Origin: Auricularia sp. M13 | Lineage: Eukaryota > Basidiomycota > Agaricomycetes > Auriculariales > Auriculariaceae | NCBI GenBank assembly: GCA_037042915.1 | Contig: CM073198.1 | Coordinates: forward strand, 2,418,001-2,482,000 | DNA: 64,000 bases | Direction of reading: 5' to 3' | Part shown: positions 44,716 through 57,993 of the stretch, piece by piece | Layout: every line of letters begins with the position of its first letter | Numbering within the stretch: the first letter of the stretch is position 1 | The notes under the pieces: generated by a model | Database searches by the model: none | The model's input: the letters and a program-made list of their open reading frames with translations, nothing else | Told to the model about the DNA's origin: nothing | Translations under genes and position numbers: made by a program

Positions 44716-46589
44716 ATGGCTTCAAGCTCGAGAATCCGCCTTCGTCCGCCGGCCTCTGCCTCATTACCCAAGATAGTTTTGCGTAAACAGCGCGGTTCTG
44801 CGCAGGACGACAGCGGCAACGACTCAGGCTCCGTACACGGCGACGACGACGACCCCATGGACGAGGACGGCGAAGACACCGGCACCGAGCCCGCTCTCGA
44901 AAACGAGCAGGACCAGGATCAGGACGAAGACCAGCAGGCATCAGGACTCGAGCCCGAGCCCGAGCTTCCAGCATTCACGCCGCGCCCGCGTGGACGGCCC
45001 AGAGGTAGTGGTCGCGCACGCGCTGGGACGGGCAGACCCAGAGGCAGACCGCGCGGTTCCCGCCAGCGCGGCTCTGGAAGGGGCAGGGCCGTTGCCCAGC
45101 GCCAGGTATCACTGGGAGGAGACGACTCGGGCAGCGAAGGGGACGACAGTCCTGTTGGCACGCCTGTGGCATGGGACATGGACGGGGTCGAAGGCGCGTC
45201 TCAACCGGCGCGTACAGGCGCCATTGCTGACCTTGCACAGAGCCGCCTGGCGGTGGCAAGCCATTCCGTCGCATTAAAGGAGAAACTTATATCTTGGAAA
45301 ATGACGAGCTCGTCACACCGAACGATCCCAAGGGCGAAACCAAGATCGACGAGAACGGCGTTCTGCAAGGCGGTATGTCCTGTTCCTGGGCCCTCCATTG
45401 CAAAGTTTGACTCGTCCAACAGGTCGCCAGTTCAAAGCAACGACGTTCACGATCCCTACGCGACCCAACCCGCACCGACAGTACATGCTTGCGATCGACG
45501 CTGCGCGAAGCTCAGGCTTCCGCGACTCACTCTATTTCTTCCGCCGGAATCCGCTCATGCTCAAACTCACGCTCTCACACGCCGAGAAGGAGGCTCTCAT
45601 CGACAATGGCAACCTCTCTACGCACCTGCGAAGTCGCAGTGTGACGATGGTGACTGCACGCAGTGCCTACAAGCTGCAGGGCGCGAAGATGATCAAGGAC
45701 GGCCGGCATGTTATCGACGACTACTACGAGGACCAGGCACTCGCAGACATCACCGCGCGCGGACTGCAACCTGGAGATCCCGTCGGCGACCTGGGCGAGC
45801 CGCAGGGGTACGGCGGCGGCGGACCTGCTGGCGAGGCCGGTGCTGCTGGAAAGGGCGGCCTGAAACCTGTCGTCCTGAAGGATCCGTCAGGCAGCATATA
45901 CAAGAGCGGCGGACCGACAACGTTCTTCGGCGGGACTGGTATGGGCGTCTTTGCGGCTGACGGCGAACCCGCTCCTGGGCGCGCGAGACGCCCGACGGCG
46001 GAAGTCATCAAGGCGTGGGAGGGGCTCAACACGGACTGGATGCATCTCACTGCGCTCGCGGTCCATGATGTGAACGATGTATATGCCAAGATGCGAAGGG
46101 AATCGCTCAAGGCGTATCGGAGCGACTTGGAGGTGGACGAGGTAGCAAAGGCGGCCGAAGCTGTTACGCTTACTGATGCCGCCGTCAAACGGGAAGGCGA
46201 GGAGCAGCAGAAGAAAGCCAAGCGCGTGCGTGTGGCTGAACCTGCACTGGGTGTTTACGAACCGCATACCGGCCTGGTTCATTGTGAGTCCTGCTTTCTT
46301 TTGACGGTGCTTGGTTAATTGAGTTGCCTTGTTAGACCGGGTCGACACACAACCTTCGAGGGCACGATGGGAGGCCGTAAGGGAATCAAACTTCAAAGCT
46401 GTGGTTGGAGGATCGAAGGCCGGGTCGCAAGCCTGGGGTCTTGCGCGAATCGACTACGTTATGGAGACTACTTCCGCGCAGGAAGAAGAAAAGGCTACTA
46501 TTGAGGCGAGGTTGGCCGCTGTGGCCGCTGCAAATTCAGCGGAACAACAGCAACAACGACTACCTTCTATGCCAGCACCATCTTCATGA
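44716..46589 (+). CDS. RSC7/SWP82-family chromatin remodelling complex subunit
   Basis: Related to yeast Rsc7 (Npl6) and Swp82, subunits of the RSC and SWI/SNF remodellers in the nucleus. Start at 44716 gives MASSSRIRLRPPASASLPKI; an in-frame ATG at 44626 exists upstream. The N-terminal third is acidic (DDDDPMDEDGEDTGTEP), then two AT-hook-like PRGRPRG motifs. The family domain follows after introns: ENDELVTPNDPKGETKIDEN, GRQFKATTFTIPTRPNPHRQ, YMLAIDAARSSGFRDSLYFF and RSVTMVTARSAYKLQGAKMI. A Gly/Pro linker and a C-terminal helical part (MRRESLKAYRSDLEVDEVAK) complete it, ending at 46589 after a last exon that closes in QQQQRLPSMPAPSS. Family confident; which complex it belongs to cannot be told from sequence alone. 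Confidence 0.85.
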
Positions 46590-46842
46590 CCTTCTTGATG
46601 CATTGATATATTTAGATGTAATACATAGTACGCTGTCGTTGTGCAAGAACTGTTTGCGTCACGCACGACCGTACCCGTAGCTCAGCATAAGCTTTGGCGC
46701 TTACCACCGCACTCTGCCGCTGCTCCTGGGCTCGACCGCACCACCACCTTCTGCTTGCTCACGATTGTCTGCTCCTCTCTTCGCATACTGCACTTAGACA
46801 CTTGACGACTGCTCTCACGAATATCATTATTCTTGGCTTAGA

Positions 46843-49800
46843 ATGGGTAACACCATCTCGACGGGCACCTCCGCGACACGAACTGCGGGCCCGCTCGATA
46901 GCTTTGTCGCAGAGCTCAACCCTGACCTCGTGTACGAGAAGGGGTGCGTATAATCCTGTTCCTGCTATCTGAGTGGCTCGTAACGCGCGTCTGGTGGCAG
47001 CCTGGGCACGACGCGTTTCCTCAAGACCGCGAAAGTGCGCCACAGGAATGGCCCCCTCGTCGTCAAGGTCTTCATCAAACCCGACCCCGAGTTCAGTCTG
47101 CGCAACTACGTGAAGCGGTTGACCAGTGCGTGTTCCGTCTGTCTGAACCTGCGTGCGCGGCCATGACTGACCTGGTGGCAGACGAGCGGGCGGGCCTAGC
47201 AGACATCCCGAATGTCTACAGCCACCAGATGTTCTTTGAGACAGAGAAGGCGGGCTATATCCTGCGCCAATGGGTGTCGAGTAGCTTGTACGACCGTATA
47301 AGGTGTGTTCGATGACACCTGCCTTGCGAGATAGTGTCCGCTGACCGTTACGTATGTTCACAGCACGCGTCCTTTTTTGAGCAATATCGAGAAGAAATGG
47401 CTCGTGTACCAGCTCCTCAGCGGTATGCGCGACGTGCGCAATCGGAAGGTCAGGGTTGTATTCTGCCATTCTGAAGAGTGCTGCGCTCAACGGGTGCATA
47501 TGCAGATTGCGCATGGCGACATCAAGTCCGAGAACATCCTCATCACATCGTGGAACTGGGCATGTCTTACGGACTTCGCGTCGTACAAGCCCACCTATCT
47601 TCCATTAGACGACCCGGCAGACTTCTCGTTCTACTTCGACTCGTCCGGGCGCCGGACATGTTACCTTGCTCCTGAACGCTTTTATGAGTCTGGAAGCGAG
47701 ATTAGCAAACGGAAGGAGGAGACTGACGCGGAAACTGGGCCGTGGAAACGAGATGGCAAAGTCACCGAAGCCATGGACGTCTTCAGCCTTGGCTGCGTCG
47801 TCGCAGAGCTGTTCTTGGATGGCGCCCCCCTCTTCACGCTCAGCCAACTGTTCAAGTATCGCGCGGGGGAGCTTAGCGTGGAGTCGCAACTTGCAGGCAT
47901 CGACGACGAAGGAATCAAGGTACGCATTGGTGTCGATTTTTGCAGCAGCTTTTGGCTCACGAGCCTATGTACAGAGTCTGATTGTGCAGATGATTGCGCT
48001 TGACCCTGCCAACCGGCCCACGTTCGACTCGCTCCTGCAGACATATCGCGGAACGACCTTGCCCGAAGCTTTCTACTCGTTTCTTCATAACTACGTCTCC
48101 ACCCTCAACGAACCCTCCGCGTCTGCTCCACATCCGTTCTCTGCCACAGCTGCGCCTGCGCAACCGGCTGCCGGCGCACCTAAGACGTTGCCAACCGACG
48201 CTGACAATCGGATCGAGCGCATATGGACAGACTTCGAGAGCATCGAGGCGCAGATTGCCCAGGAGTCAACTGGAGACGATAACCCCGCCGAAATTAAGAA
48301 TGACTATACCGCGGCTTCTTCACATAAACCCTTCCAGGTAGAGATCATTACTCTGTATAGGATTATGGAACATTCATATTTCTCTAGGACGTCTTCCCCG
48401 TCGAGCTCAATATACCCGACCGACCGAGCAGCATTCGAGCAGGTCTTGCTGAGGGACAGAGGGCATCAGCTCAAGGTGAGCCCGTAGTCAAGAAATCAGC
48501 CAGCCAGCACTGACTCTTCATAGATGGGCCCGCGTTGGTAATTCTTGCATTGGTCTGTGCCAACATCCGCAATTGCGTGCGCCCAAGCTCCAAATTGCGC
48601 GCCATGGATGTATTGGTGGCTCTTGCAAGCCATCTGACGGACGAGGCCAAGCTGGACCGATTCGTTCCATACTTGATTGACCTTTTGCACGACGATGCAG
48701 CAATCGTGCGTGCTGGTGCGCTGCGTACGCTCGTGCAGGTGGTAAGTTACCTTGGGGCCATCGATATAATTCCATGGCTTACTGATCATTGTAGCTCATG
48801 CTCGTCTCTGCCATAACACCGTCCAATGCCGCAATCTTCCCCGAGTACATCATCCCCAATATCTGGCACCTTTGCCGCGACACGGACGCATCTGTGCGCG
48901 TGATGTATGCGCAGTGCATCGACTCCATAGCAGAGATTGCACAAAGGGTTCTGGAGATGGTGCAAGCCATAAAGGCGCACGGGAAATTCAAGCTGACGGA
49001 GGGGCAAGATTTGGACGACGCCAAATACGAGGTGCGTGTGAGGACCATGCACGAAATCCAAAGCTGAATGCCGAACAGGTCTCGTACGATACAGCTATGC
49101 AGGACTTGCAGGTCGCTATTCAAGACCAACTGGTGTCGCTCCTGGTCGATCCGTCAAGTGCCGTCAAGAGAGCTGTATTGCACAATGTCTCGTTCTTGTG
49201 CATATTCTTCGGCAAGACCAAGACGAATGACGTGTTGCTCAGCCATATGATTACCTACCTGAACGACCGCGACTGGCTCTTGCGCCATGCATTCTTTGAG
49301 AGCATCGTGGATGTCTCTGCCTGCGTTGGGGCGCGAAGCTTGGAAGACTACATCCTCCCTTTGATGATTCAGGCTCTGTCTGGTGCGTACATCACTTTCT
49401 TCACGTAAAACTGATCATAATTCTTTGACAGATGTCGAGGAGAGCGTTGTAGCAAGAGTCCTTGAGTCACTCACTAGTCTATGCGAGCTCGGGCTGTTTC
49501 AGAAGATGCCCATGTGGGAACTGATGAGTGCGAGCGTTGGATTCTTATACCATCCCAACGTATGGATACGTGAAGGTTAGTGAAGCTCGTCCTCTTCCTG
49601 GGGGCATATGGGCTGATTCTTTCTTGTTAATAGGCGCGGCAGCGTTCATTGCCTCGGCCGCTAAACGTCTGCCTGCCACGGATGTTTGGTGCATCCTATA
49701 TCCGTCGTTGAAGCATGTCTTGAAGAGCGATATACGCGAAATCAATGAACAGAATCTTCTGACCTACGTCAAGTCTCCGGTGAGTGATAATTTGCAATGT

Positions 49801-52640
49801 CTCGACCTCATACTGACACTGTTCAAGCTCTCTCGCAAAATCTTTGATACTGCATTGTCGTGGGCCATGAAATCGGACAAGAGCCAGTTCTGGGCCGGCG
49901 GGTTGACCAAGACCAAGCCTGCGTCGAAGATGGACATTGCTCGTGACGGTTTAGCTGGCAATCGGAAAGTTACTAGCTTTTCAAGCAGGACTGCTCAGCG
50001 CTCCGACGAGTGAGCGACCACTAACCATCAACTCTTCAACTTGCTGATCTGTGCACTCAGGGATGACCTCCAGATTGCTCGTCTGCAGCAGTTAGGCATG
50101 AACCAAATCGAAGAAGCGAAATTGCTCGCTCTTCGTGAATACATAGTCAAACTCGCGCATGCAACCGCTAGGTCCGTGGACTCTTGCATGCATAATAATG
50201 TCTGATTCCTTTCCAGCTTTGCCAGCCGTGGCAAGCCGGACTCCGAGTCTGCCGAGCTCTCACATGTCAACACAGTGCTGTTACAGAAACTCAACATAGT
50301 CCCACAGACGATCTTCCTGCGACCGCGTCCCGCAGACCGCCTGACGTCTCGTCTCGATCTCCCGCGCCCACTCAGCGACCACGGCCGACGCACGCCAATG
50401 TCGCGAATGTCCCGGGCAGGCAGCATTGATCAACCTGCCGGGCAAGTGTTGGACGATCTACGGCGACGCTTGACGCAACATGCGGGCTCCTCGATGTCTG
50501 TCAACACACAAACAGCCCGCATACGACAGGATTCGCTGCACTCGCCCATGTCACCTTCTCCAGACGTTCATTCCCCGCGCCCACCCAGTCCTTCGGAATC
50601 GGTCACGTCTGCCACCCACGATCCTTCACATTTATTGCGCAATTATCGACACATGGGCACCCTTGACCGAAAGGCAGCTCCAGCTATTGGTTCTATTCGC
50701 ACTAACGCGACGGGCGTGTTGGAGAACTCCATGAAGCTGCGACAAGTTGAAGAAGAGTCTATCTCTGGTCGCACGTCGCCTGCATCTGCAGCGGGCACCG
50801 TCAAAGGTGACCATCGCGGACGTGTTGCATCGATGATGCCAGTATATGGTATAACCTGACCGTTGCTTTCTGCGGTACTTGCTGACCATTTTCGCAGAGG
50901 AAGAGGGTGGCCAGCTGAACCACATGTTGGAGCATGTCTATTCCAACCAGACACAAGAAGCGATGCAGGATTTCGGCCCACGTGTCCATGACGGGCCCCC
51001 TCGACGCAGAAACGTCGTTCGGCACAGTTTTCCTCCGCGAGAACCAACTGGTCGCCGCTCAGAGGCAACGCTAATTACACATCTCACGGCGCACTCTGGG
51101 CCAGTCAACGGCATCGTCGTCTCGCCAGATCATCTATTCTTTGCTTCTTGCTCCGATGATAAGAGCGTCAAGATTTGGGACACCTCTCGATTGGAGCGCA
51201 ATGTAACCAGCAAGCCACGCACCACATATCTGCACCACAACAGCCGGGTCGTTTGCATCTGCATCATCGAAAACACTCATTGTTTTGCCAGTGCTGGGGC
51301 AGACGGCAGTATCAACATCGTTCGCGTTCATTTGACACAGGGTAGCACGAATCCCAAGTACTCCAAACTCACGCTCGTACGCGAGTATCACTTGGATAAT
51401 CCTGGCGAGTTTGCGACCGTTATGACCCACTATAATGCTGGTATGCTGCGCGAGGCAGTTCGTTTCTCAAAGCTAATGGCGTCGCAGAGACCACATCCAA
51501 CTTAATTTATGCGACCAATGCCAGCAACATCGTCGTTCTAGATATTCGGACATTGCGCATCCTCCTCACGATGAAGAATCCTCGCCATTATGGCCCGATA
51601 ACATCATTTTGCCTCGATAGGCACCGGGCATGGCTCGTCGTTGGGACTTTGACCGGTATTATGACGCTCTGGGATCTCCGCTTCGGCTTGATGCTTCGCA
51701 CATGGAGAGTCGGGTCCTCGTTGACTCGCGGCGCTCCCGTGGCAGTCAATCGCATTGTGCTGCATCCTTCCAAGGGTAATGGGCTATGGATAATCGTTTC
51801 GATCGGCGCCGGCTCTGCAACCACTGGCGGTGTCAGCTCGGAGCTTAGACCGCTCATGGAAGTCTGGGACATCGAGAAGGGCGCACTCGTGGAAACATTT
51901 GCTACCCGCGACTTGTCGCTATCGGAAACAGGTGCTCCCCTCTCCGCTCCTATGCCACTTTCGACGACACCACAGGAAGTTACGTCCACCCCGGCAGCAG
52001 GAATCGCAGCCCTCGTTCGTGCACGCGCGGCGGCCGCAGCGCAATCACCAACCAGTTCAAGCCCCGCCTCGAGCCTAAATCCATTCCGGAGCCGCTGGCA
52101 GCCTCACGGCGAGGAGACTGGATCGACTTCGGTGTGCAAGGACGTCGTAGCCCTTACTGCTGGAGTCGATTTCGGTGGGCAGGGGATGCCTTCCGCTCGT
52201 GCGCGTGGCGACAAGTCTTCCTCTCGTGGGTTCATCATCACGGGTTCTGAGGACAAGCGTCTGCGATTCTGGGACATTGGGCGTATCGAGCGCTCAGCCG
52301 TGCTCAGTGCTCCAGCGACCGAAGATGATCGACCCATGTTCGGGTGAATTGCTTGCTGTTTGTTGTTTGTTGCGCCTTTGCTGACCTTCATAGGACGCTG
52401 CGCGCGGGGACTGATGGTCTACCCACGCACCTCGAGACTGCAACGCCACCCGCATCGCTCGTGACGGGTAATAAGTCGCGCAGCTCGACGCTTGCAATCA
52501 ACCAACACCAGCAGAACCTGCTCAAGGCCCATCAAGACTGTATCACTGCTGTCGCGTGCTTCGATTCGCCCTTCCGTGGCGGGATTGTGACTGGGGATCG
52601 CTCAGGTGTCCTCAAGGTGTTTAGGGTGGACGTTGAGTAG
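46843..52640 (+). CDS. VPS15: VPS15, regulatory protein kinase of the class III PI3-kinase complex
   Basis: Scaffold and pseudo- or weak kinase that anchors Vps34 on endosomal and autophagic membranes. It starts MGNTIS, with Gly2 available for N-myristoylation as in yeast Vps15. Domains over about 1400 residues: a kinase (GTTRFLKTAKV, VVKVFIKPDP, HGDIKSEN catalytic loop, LTDFASYKPTYLP, RRTCYLAPERF, DVFSLGCVVAELF), HEAT repeats (48540-50000: FVPYLIDLLHDDAAIVRAGA, DPSSAVKRAVLHNVSFLCIF, LNDRDWLLRHAFFESIVDVS), a Ser/Pro linker, and WD40 repeats (LITHLTAHSGPVNGIVVSPD, SCSDDKSVKIWDTSRL, GSEDKRLRFWDIGR, ending VTGDRSGVLKVFRVDVE). The DFA in place of DFG is usual for Vps15. Many short introns. Domain order complete and no damage seen. 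Confidence 0.95.
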
Positions 52641-52888
52641 ACCGTCGTTGCGCTGCTGTATTTTACTTCACTTGTACTGTAGGCTATAGATTCAGGATTG
52701 GATTGTTTCGGCGATATCTGACATGACAAGAGCGGTCCTCGGGACTGCTCGCAGAGCAATGTGGACCTTCTATTCATTGCCGCAGTACAAGTACAAGCAG
52801 ATACCGCTATGCCACACATATACACAGTCGTCCGTCCTATGAATAGGCTCACACAGCGGCAGGAAGAGTATTCATGAATTTGCTCCGC

Positions 52889-54306
52889 TTAAGGGAAGGG
52901 GTCAACAAAGACTGATGAAGATTTGCTACAACTCACCAATTCCATGATAGCTGCTCGATCATGCTCTGGCAGTTTAGCAATTTGCTCCGGAGAGAGCTGG
53001 AGCACCTGCATGAGCACTTTCTGCTGGTCAGGCATGTTCGGCACGGCTTGTGCGGGCGGTTGTTGCGCGGGTGGCACAGGAGCGGGGACGTGTTCTCGGT
53101 ACGGCTGTTGGTGCGGCGGGGTGGCACTGTAGAAGTTGGGGCGAGGAGCGGGCATGGGTGTAGGAGTGGGCTGCATATGTGCTGGCGGCGCAGGCATCTG
53201 GCCATAGGGAGGCATACCGCCCTGCGGTCGGACTCCCGGTGCGGATGGTGGGACTGGCATTTGCCCGTACGGCGCTGGCAGGGCCTGAGGAGGCTGTGGA
53301 GGAGGTGGTTGCTGCTGCGCTGCTCCAAGCATTCTCTGAGGAATTGGAAGTGAGCGCTTGAAGATTAAGGGAGGTTTGGCGGTACATACGTGCAGCACTG
53401 CCGGATCGACGATATTGTGCAGTAATAATGCTTGGAAGAGCGCATAGGCCAGCTGCGGATGCGCGACGAGCAGAATACGCGCTTGCTCTGGACTGTTGAT
53501 GATGAATTGCTAAAGGAGGACCATGAGCCCGATAAAATCACTTGAGCCATTTCGAACTCACCTTCATCTGGAGCAGAACCTCCAGCGCCTGGCCGGGTCG
53601 CATGGACGCAAGATTCTGCGTAATGAGATCCAAGGATGCGCCTGGAGGAACGTTCACGCCTTGCGGCAGACTGGCGAGGAAGTCGTCAAAGGCGCCTCCT
53701 GGCGCTCGCCATCCGCCCGCCCCGCGATTTTCCTCAAGAAGCTCGCCTCGCGTGGTCGTCTTGCCCTCAAGGAAGGGGTCTGAGTCTGCTAGATCTATTC
53801 GCAACGGACGGCCTTCTACGATGACATTGTTCAGATTGCGCACTGCCGACATGGCCGTCTCGTGGTCTGCGGTGGCTAAGCCGGGCAAATAGGACGCGAG
53901 TAGGTTCAGTGCACGTACCTGCAAACTCGCAGAAACCGTATCCACGCGGCTTGCCTGTCTCGCGGTCGAAGACAAGTCTGTGCGTGAGGTAGGTGGCACA
54001 GAGATGGGAATCGTTCGAAGTTCATAAACGGCCGCGAGAAGCAGATGCGGTACAATGGTCAGATACCATAAAGAAGGCATGCACGTGACGCTACCTGAAG
54101 CCTACTACTTGGCCCACATTCTTGAAGACTTCTATGAGGGCTTCCTGGATACGGACATGAGCCCACGTGCCGAGGTGCAAACGGAATACGAGGCGAACCT
54201 CGCCCATGTTGTATGGCACGTTGCCCACTTCCGGCACGAGTCAGAACTAGCTGCGTAAAGAGAGGCACGGCGCACCGAATACAACGCGACTTTGTGTTGT
54301 GCTCAT
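52889..54306 (-). CDS. RNA15: Cleavage stimulation factor subunit 2 (CstF-64 / Rna15)
   Basis: A nuclear RNA-binding protein that recognises U/GU-rich elements during mRNA 3'-end cleavage. ATG at 54306 gives MSTTQSRVVF, spliced to VGNVPYNMGEEALIEVFKNV (RNP2 side), then RLVFDRETGKPRGYGFCEFA (RNP1), and VRNLNNVIVEGRPLRIDLAD. The hinge that binds CstF-77 follows (ASLDLITQNLASMRPGQALE, QFIINSPEQARILLVAHPQL), then a Pro/Gln-rich region with repeated PYGQMP, and the C-terminal helical domain QKVLMQVLQLSPEQIAKLPE with HDRAAIMEL. The last few codons (to 52889) may instead be replaced by a small final exon; this end is uncertain. Divergent from RPB9 with 84 bp between starts. Confidence 0.9.
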
Positions 54307-54390
54307 TGCTCGTCAAGGGTACGGGAAAAGAAACTGGTACGGAACGACCGGTTCATTCCGCGCGTTTCACTCGTCCGCTCACCGTCCAGA
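54307..54390. promoter_or_regulatory. Shared 84-bp divergent promoter (RNA15 and RPB9)
   Basis: Start codons lie at 54306 (minus) and 54391 (plus). The two genes act in RNA polymerase II transcription and mRNA 3' processing, so coordinated expression would make sense; that part is inference. No clear TATA box. Confidence 0.5.
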
Positions 54391-54973
54391 ATGGCCTCGC
54401 TGCATTTCTGCGCCGAATGCAATAACTTGCTCTATCCAAAGGTTAATATTCGCTTACCATGGCTGTCATGGCTAACTAAAAGGCTATAGGCGGACCAGGA
54501 GCGCCGCGTCTTGGTCTATGCGTGCCGCATGTGTCCTTACGACGAAACGGCCATCAACATGTGTGTTTACAGAAACGACTTGCTTACCGTGACAAAGTAT
54601 GTACATATCTTACAGTAGTTCGCGTATGCAGGCTTAACTTCATGGCAGAGAGCAGGCTGGCGAGACGCAAGACCTCGCGTCGGACCCTACGCTTGTACGT
54701 TCGGGTCTTCTGACTGACGGCCACATTATCTGAGCTTACGAGCGCTGTCCAGGCTCATTCCAACATAGTGTGTCCAAACTGCGGCCACGACGAGTAAGCA
54801 TTTGCCTAAGTGTCCGCGACAAATGGCTCACACGACGCAGCGCGGTCTTCTACCAGGATCAGTCGAAACGGACAGAGACACGAATGACGCTTTTCTATGT
54901 CTGCTGCAAGTGCAGCCACAACTTCCAAGATCCCCAGTTAAAGGGAGAGCGGACAGAGGACACCGCATTCTGA
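54391..54973 (+). CDS. RPB9: RNA polymerase II subunit RPB9
   Basis: A small two-zinc-ribbon subunit of RNA polymerase II that aids start-site choice, proofreading and TFIIS-stimulated cleavage. Exons join to MASLHFCAECNNLLYPKADQ and ERRVLVYACRMCPYDETAIN (first ribbon, CxxC...CxxC), the linker TQDLASDPTL, and the second ribbon CPNCGHDEAVFYQDQSKR with TLFYVCCKCSHNFQDP, ending at TGA 54971. Length of about 125 residues is normal. Four short introns; two lie between the linker and the second ribbon and leave only a very short exon (AHSNIVCPNCGHDE). Divergent from RNA15. Confidence 0.95.
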
Positions 54974-55565
54974 GTCGAGCTACGCCGCTACGGCACCCAT
55001 CACATTGGTCGTTTCCACTCTCGCTCCGACCACACCTTGCTGAAGAAATGTAGATTAACTCTTTGTAATATACATACATAGCTGCCAGTGTGGGCCAGCC
55101 GCTCGTGTAAGATCTGCCAGTATGTGGCGCGGAGTCTGATTGTGTTTATCTACCTTCCTCACGATTATATCTTATTCCTCGACTAGCCTGGGTACTCTGA
55201 AGCTTTAGCTCGGCATCCTCGATATTCGTCAGCTTTCATTGAGATATTGCGGTTACATAGTGTTCTACTCGAACGAATCAGGCGTTGTACGGGCACGGCC
55301 TGCAGGCCAAGGGGCAAGCCAAGGCGTACCTTGATACTCATCTCTCGCAGCCCCGAGGGCGTTCCTCTGAGCGATCTAGAGCACCGTCACGGTCTTGGAA
55401 GAGGTCACACGCAGCTGCAGTGGCCGCGCGGACCGGCGATGCCAGATTGTATGCCGGATCCAGTCCGTGCGCCTGACACCCGAACTTGCTTAAGAATAAT
55501 GCGGGGCAGCTTTCGGCGCTTTGCCGCCCTTGCCACTGCCAGCACTTGCCAGTTGACCAGCTGAC
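54974..55565. other. Intergenic region, RPB9 to MFS transporter
   Basis: About 590 bp. A downstream AT-rich part (55050-55200) probably holds the RPB9 3' end and part of the transporter promoter. Open frames here are short and lack recognisable features. No RNA gene seen. Confidence 0.4.
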
Positions 55566-57774
55566 ATGGACGCGAAGGACGAGCCTGCCGTGCACGTCGA
55601 CCATCCCGACGAAAAGTCGCTCGAGGCGCACGGCGCCGAGCCCACCGACGACACCTTGCTGACGCCGGCCGAAGAACGCCGACTGAAACGCAAGGTCGAC
55701 TTCGCCATCGTGCCGTACTGCTCCCTGCTCTACCTGCTCAGTACGCGTCGTGCTTCGATCCATAGTCTTATTACTGACAAGCTGGTGGTACTATCACACA
55801 GGCTTCCTTGACCGTGTCAACATCGGCCAGGCGCGCACGGCCGGCCTTGAAGCCGACCTGAACCTCAAGGGCAACCAGTATGACATCGCGCTTACAGTAC
55901 GCTGTCTTATCGACTGTCTGTTGGCCACCGTCTGATATGCTGCCCAGGTTTTCTTCGTGTCCTATGTGGCATTCGTACGCAGCCCCTCTCCCTCAGCCTC
56001 GCTCGTTTCCTCATTTGTCGTAGGAAATCCCATGCAACCTGCTCCTGCGTCGTTGGAAACCACACCGTGTAATCACGGCCACGATGATAGCTTGGGGAAT
56101 AGTTATGGTCCTTATGGGTGTCGTCCACGACTTTGGTGGTCTGGCGGCGGCGCGTTTCATGCTGGGCCTGGCAGAGAGTGGCTTGTTCCCTGGAATCAAC
56201 TTGCTGCTGACGCACTGGTATACTCGCAATGAGTCCAACATCATTGTTAGCATATTCTTCGCGGGCGCAACGCTCGCTGGTGCTTGGGGAGGTTCGTCCG
56301 CGGGTGCCCCCTATCAATGTCCCTGCTGACCCGCCACCCAATAAACAGGTCTTCTGGCCTATGGAATTCGGTGCGCGCTGGCACGCGGACGCACTCATAC
56401 AGTTTGTTGACTGTGGGATTAGGCACATGGCCGGCGTTGGCGGGAAAAACGGCTGGTCGTGGATGTATGCGCTTCGTCTGAGCCCGGTGCGCCGTCTGGC
56501 TGACATGGTCATAGTTTCATCCTCGAGGGCCTTCTCACCGTCCTGTGCGCCCTGCCCGGATGGTGGCTTGTCCCCGACTTCCCTGAGGATGCGAAGTTCC
56601 TCACCGAGAGCGAGCGGGCCAAGTGGATGGCGCGCCTACGCCGCAGCCAGGGCTTGACGTCGATGCCCATCCCGTTCAAGTGGGCGCACGTCCGCCGTGC
56701 ATTCACAGATTGGCGGGCGTATGTCTACGCACTCATGTAAGAACCTCCGATATGCTTGGGGCGAGCAGCGTCAGCTGACCGACCGAACTGCGCATAGGTA
56801 CATTGGCATTGCTCAGCCGTTCTACTCGCTCGCGCTATTCACTCCATCCATCATCAAGGGCCTGGGAGCGACGAACGTATGTGCATGGCGCTGATGAGCT
56901 GGCGCGACCATGGCTGAACCGCGTTCCAGGCTAATGCGAACCTTTTGTCGGTTCCGCCATATGCGCTGGGCTTCGTGAGCACTATGGCTTTTGCGCTCGC
57001 GTCCGACCGCCTGTGCATGCGCGGGCCGTTCATCATCTTGGGCATGAGCGTCGTCATCATTGGCTACATCGTCCTCCTCACGCCTGTGTCTTTCGCGGCA
57101 CAGTACAGTGCGTTAACCCTGGCAGCACGCAGGCTGTGTGACTAACGCAAACTTCCGCACAGTCGCGCTGCACCTCTGCGTAATCGGATGCTGCCCTTGC
57201 ATCGCGACGTGCATCACCTGGGTCGGGAACAAGTGCGTGCTCTAGCTCACCTCCCATCCTTTGCACTATATACAGTCACTGACGACTCCCAGTTTTGGCC
57301 CGACGTATACGCGCGCGACGGTCATGGGTCTCTTCTTCACGACAGGCAACTCAGCTGGTCTCGTCTCCTCGAACGTCTACCCCGCGCACGACGGGCCTCG
57401 CTACATCCGCGGTAAGCACCACCCTTCCAAGACCTCCAGAACCTAAACCCCGAAAATACTAGGCCATGCCGTTGCAATTGCCTTTGCAGGAATGGCCATT
57501 GCCTGCGCTGTGACGATGATGATCGACAACGGTCGCAACAACCGCGCGCGCGACGCGCAGTACGGAGCTGTCGAAGCGCGCGGTAAGGAGAGCATTGACT
57601 CACGCACTGGGCTAGCAGTCGACGTCTTTGACCGCGAGCGATGGGGCCTCCACGGCATGAGCGACGTTGAGATTACCGAGCTCGGTGACCGCCATCCATG
57701 TACGTTCCTTTGCTGCGTCGTACCGTCTTGTGGCTCATCTCTTTCTTCACACAGCTTATCGATACATCTTGTAG
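55566..57774 (+). CDS. MFS transporter, anion:cation symporter (allantoate permease, Dal5-like) family
   Basis: A twelve-helix plasma-membrane permease for small organic anions such as vitamins or allantoate. It starts MDAKDEPAVHVDHPDEKSLE with an acidic cytosolic tail. TM1 region VDFAIVPYCSLLYLLS runs into the family signature FLDRVNIGQARTAGLEADLN. Later: QYDIALT, VFFVSYVAFEIPCNLLLRRW, RVITATMIAWGIVMVLMGVV, FGGLAAARFMLGLAESGLFP, GINLLLTHWYTRNESN, a second half with YIGIAQPFYSLALFTPSIIK and GFVSTMAFALASDRLCMRGP, then TYTRATVMGLFFTTGNSAGL and SSNVYPAHDGPRYIRGHAVA. The cytosolic tail contains GVHGMSDVEITELGD-like GLHGMSDVEITELGDRHP, typical of the family C-terminus, ending at TAG 57772. Roughly eight introns. 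Substrate cannot be told. Confidence 0.88.
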
Positions 57775-57993
57775 TCAATTACGAGAAAAGCCGAGCTACG
57801 AGCTGTAATATAATCTACAGGGAATAATTAGCATGATCATGAAGGATCCACGAGAGTTTAGATACCGCACTGGCAGTCTTTCACCACGACCATAAGAGCT
57901 ATGACTATGTAGTTGTTACTGGTCCAACTGGGTGCCGTGACGCAGGGCAGCGGCGAATGAACCCAGCGATGCATCTTGCCCTCAGTTGTGGAC

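Noticed and set aside
55247-55564. 105-residue frame upstream of the MFS transporter
   Set aside because: No domain or splice logic that links it to the transporter; probably promoter and leader sequence.
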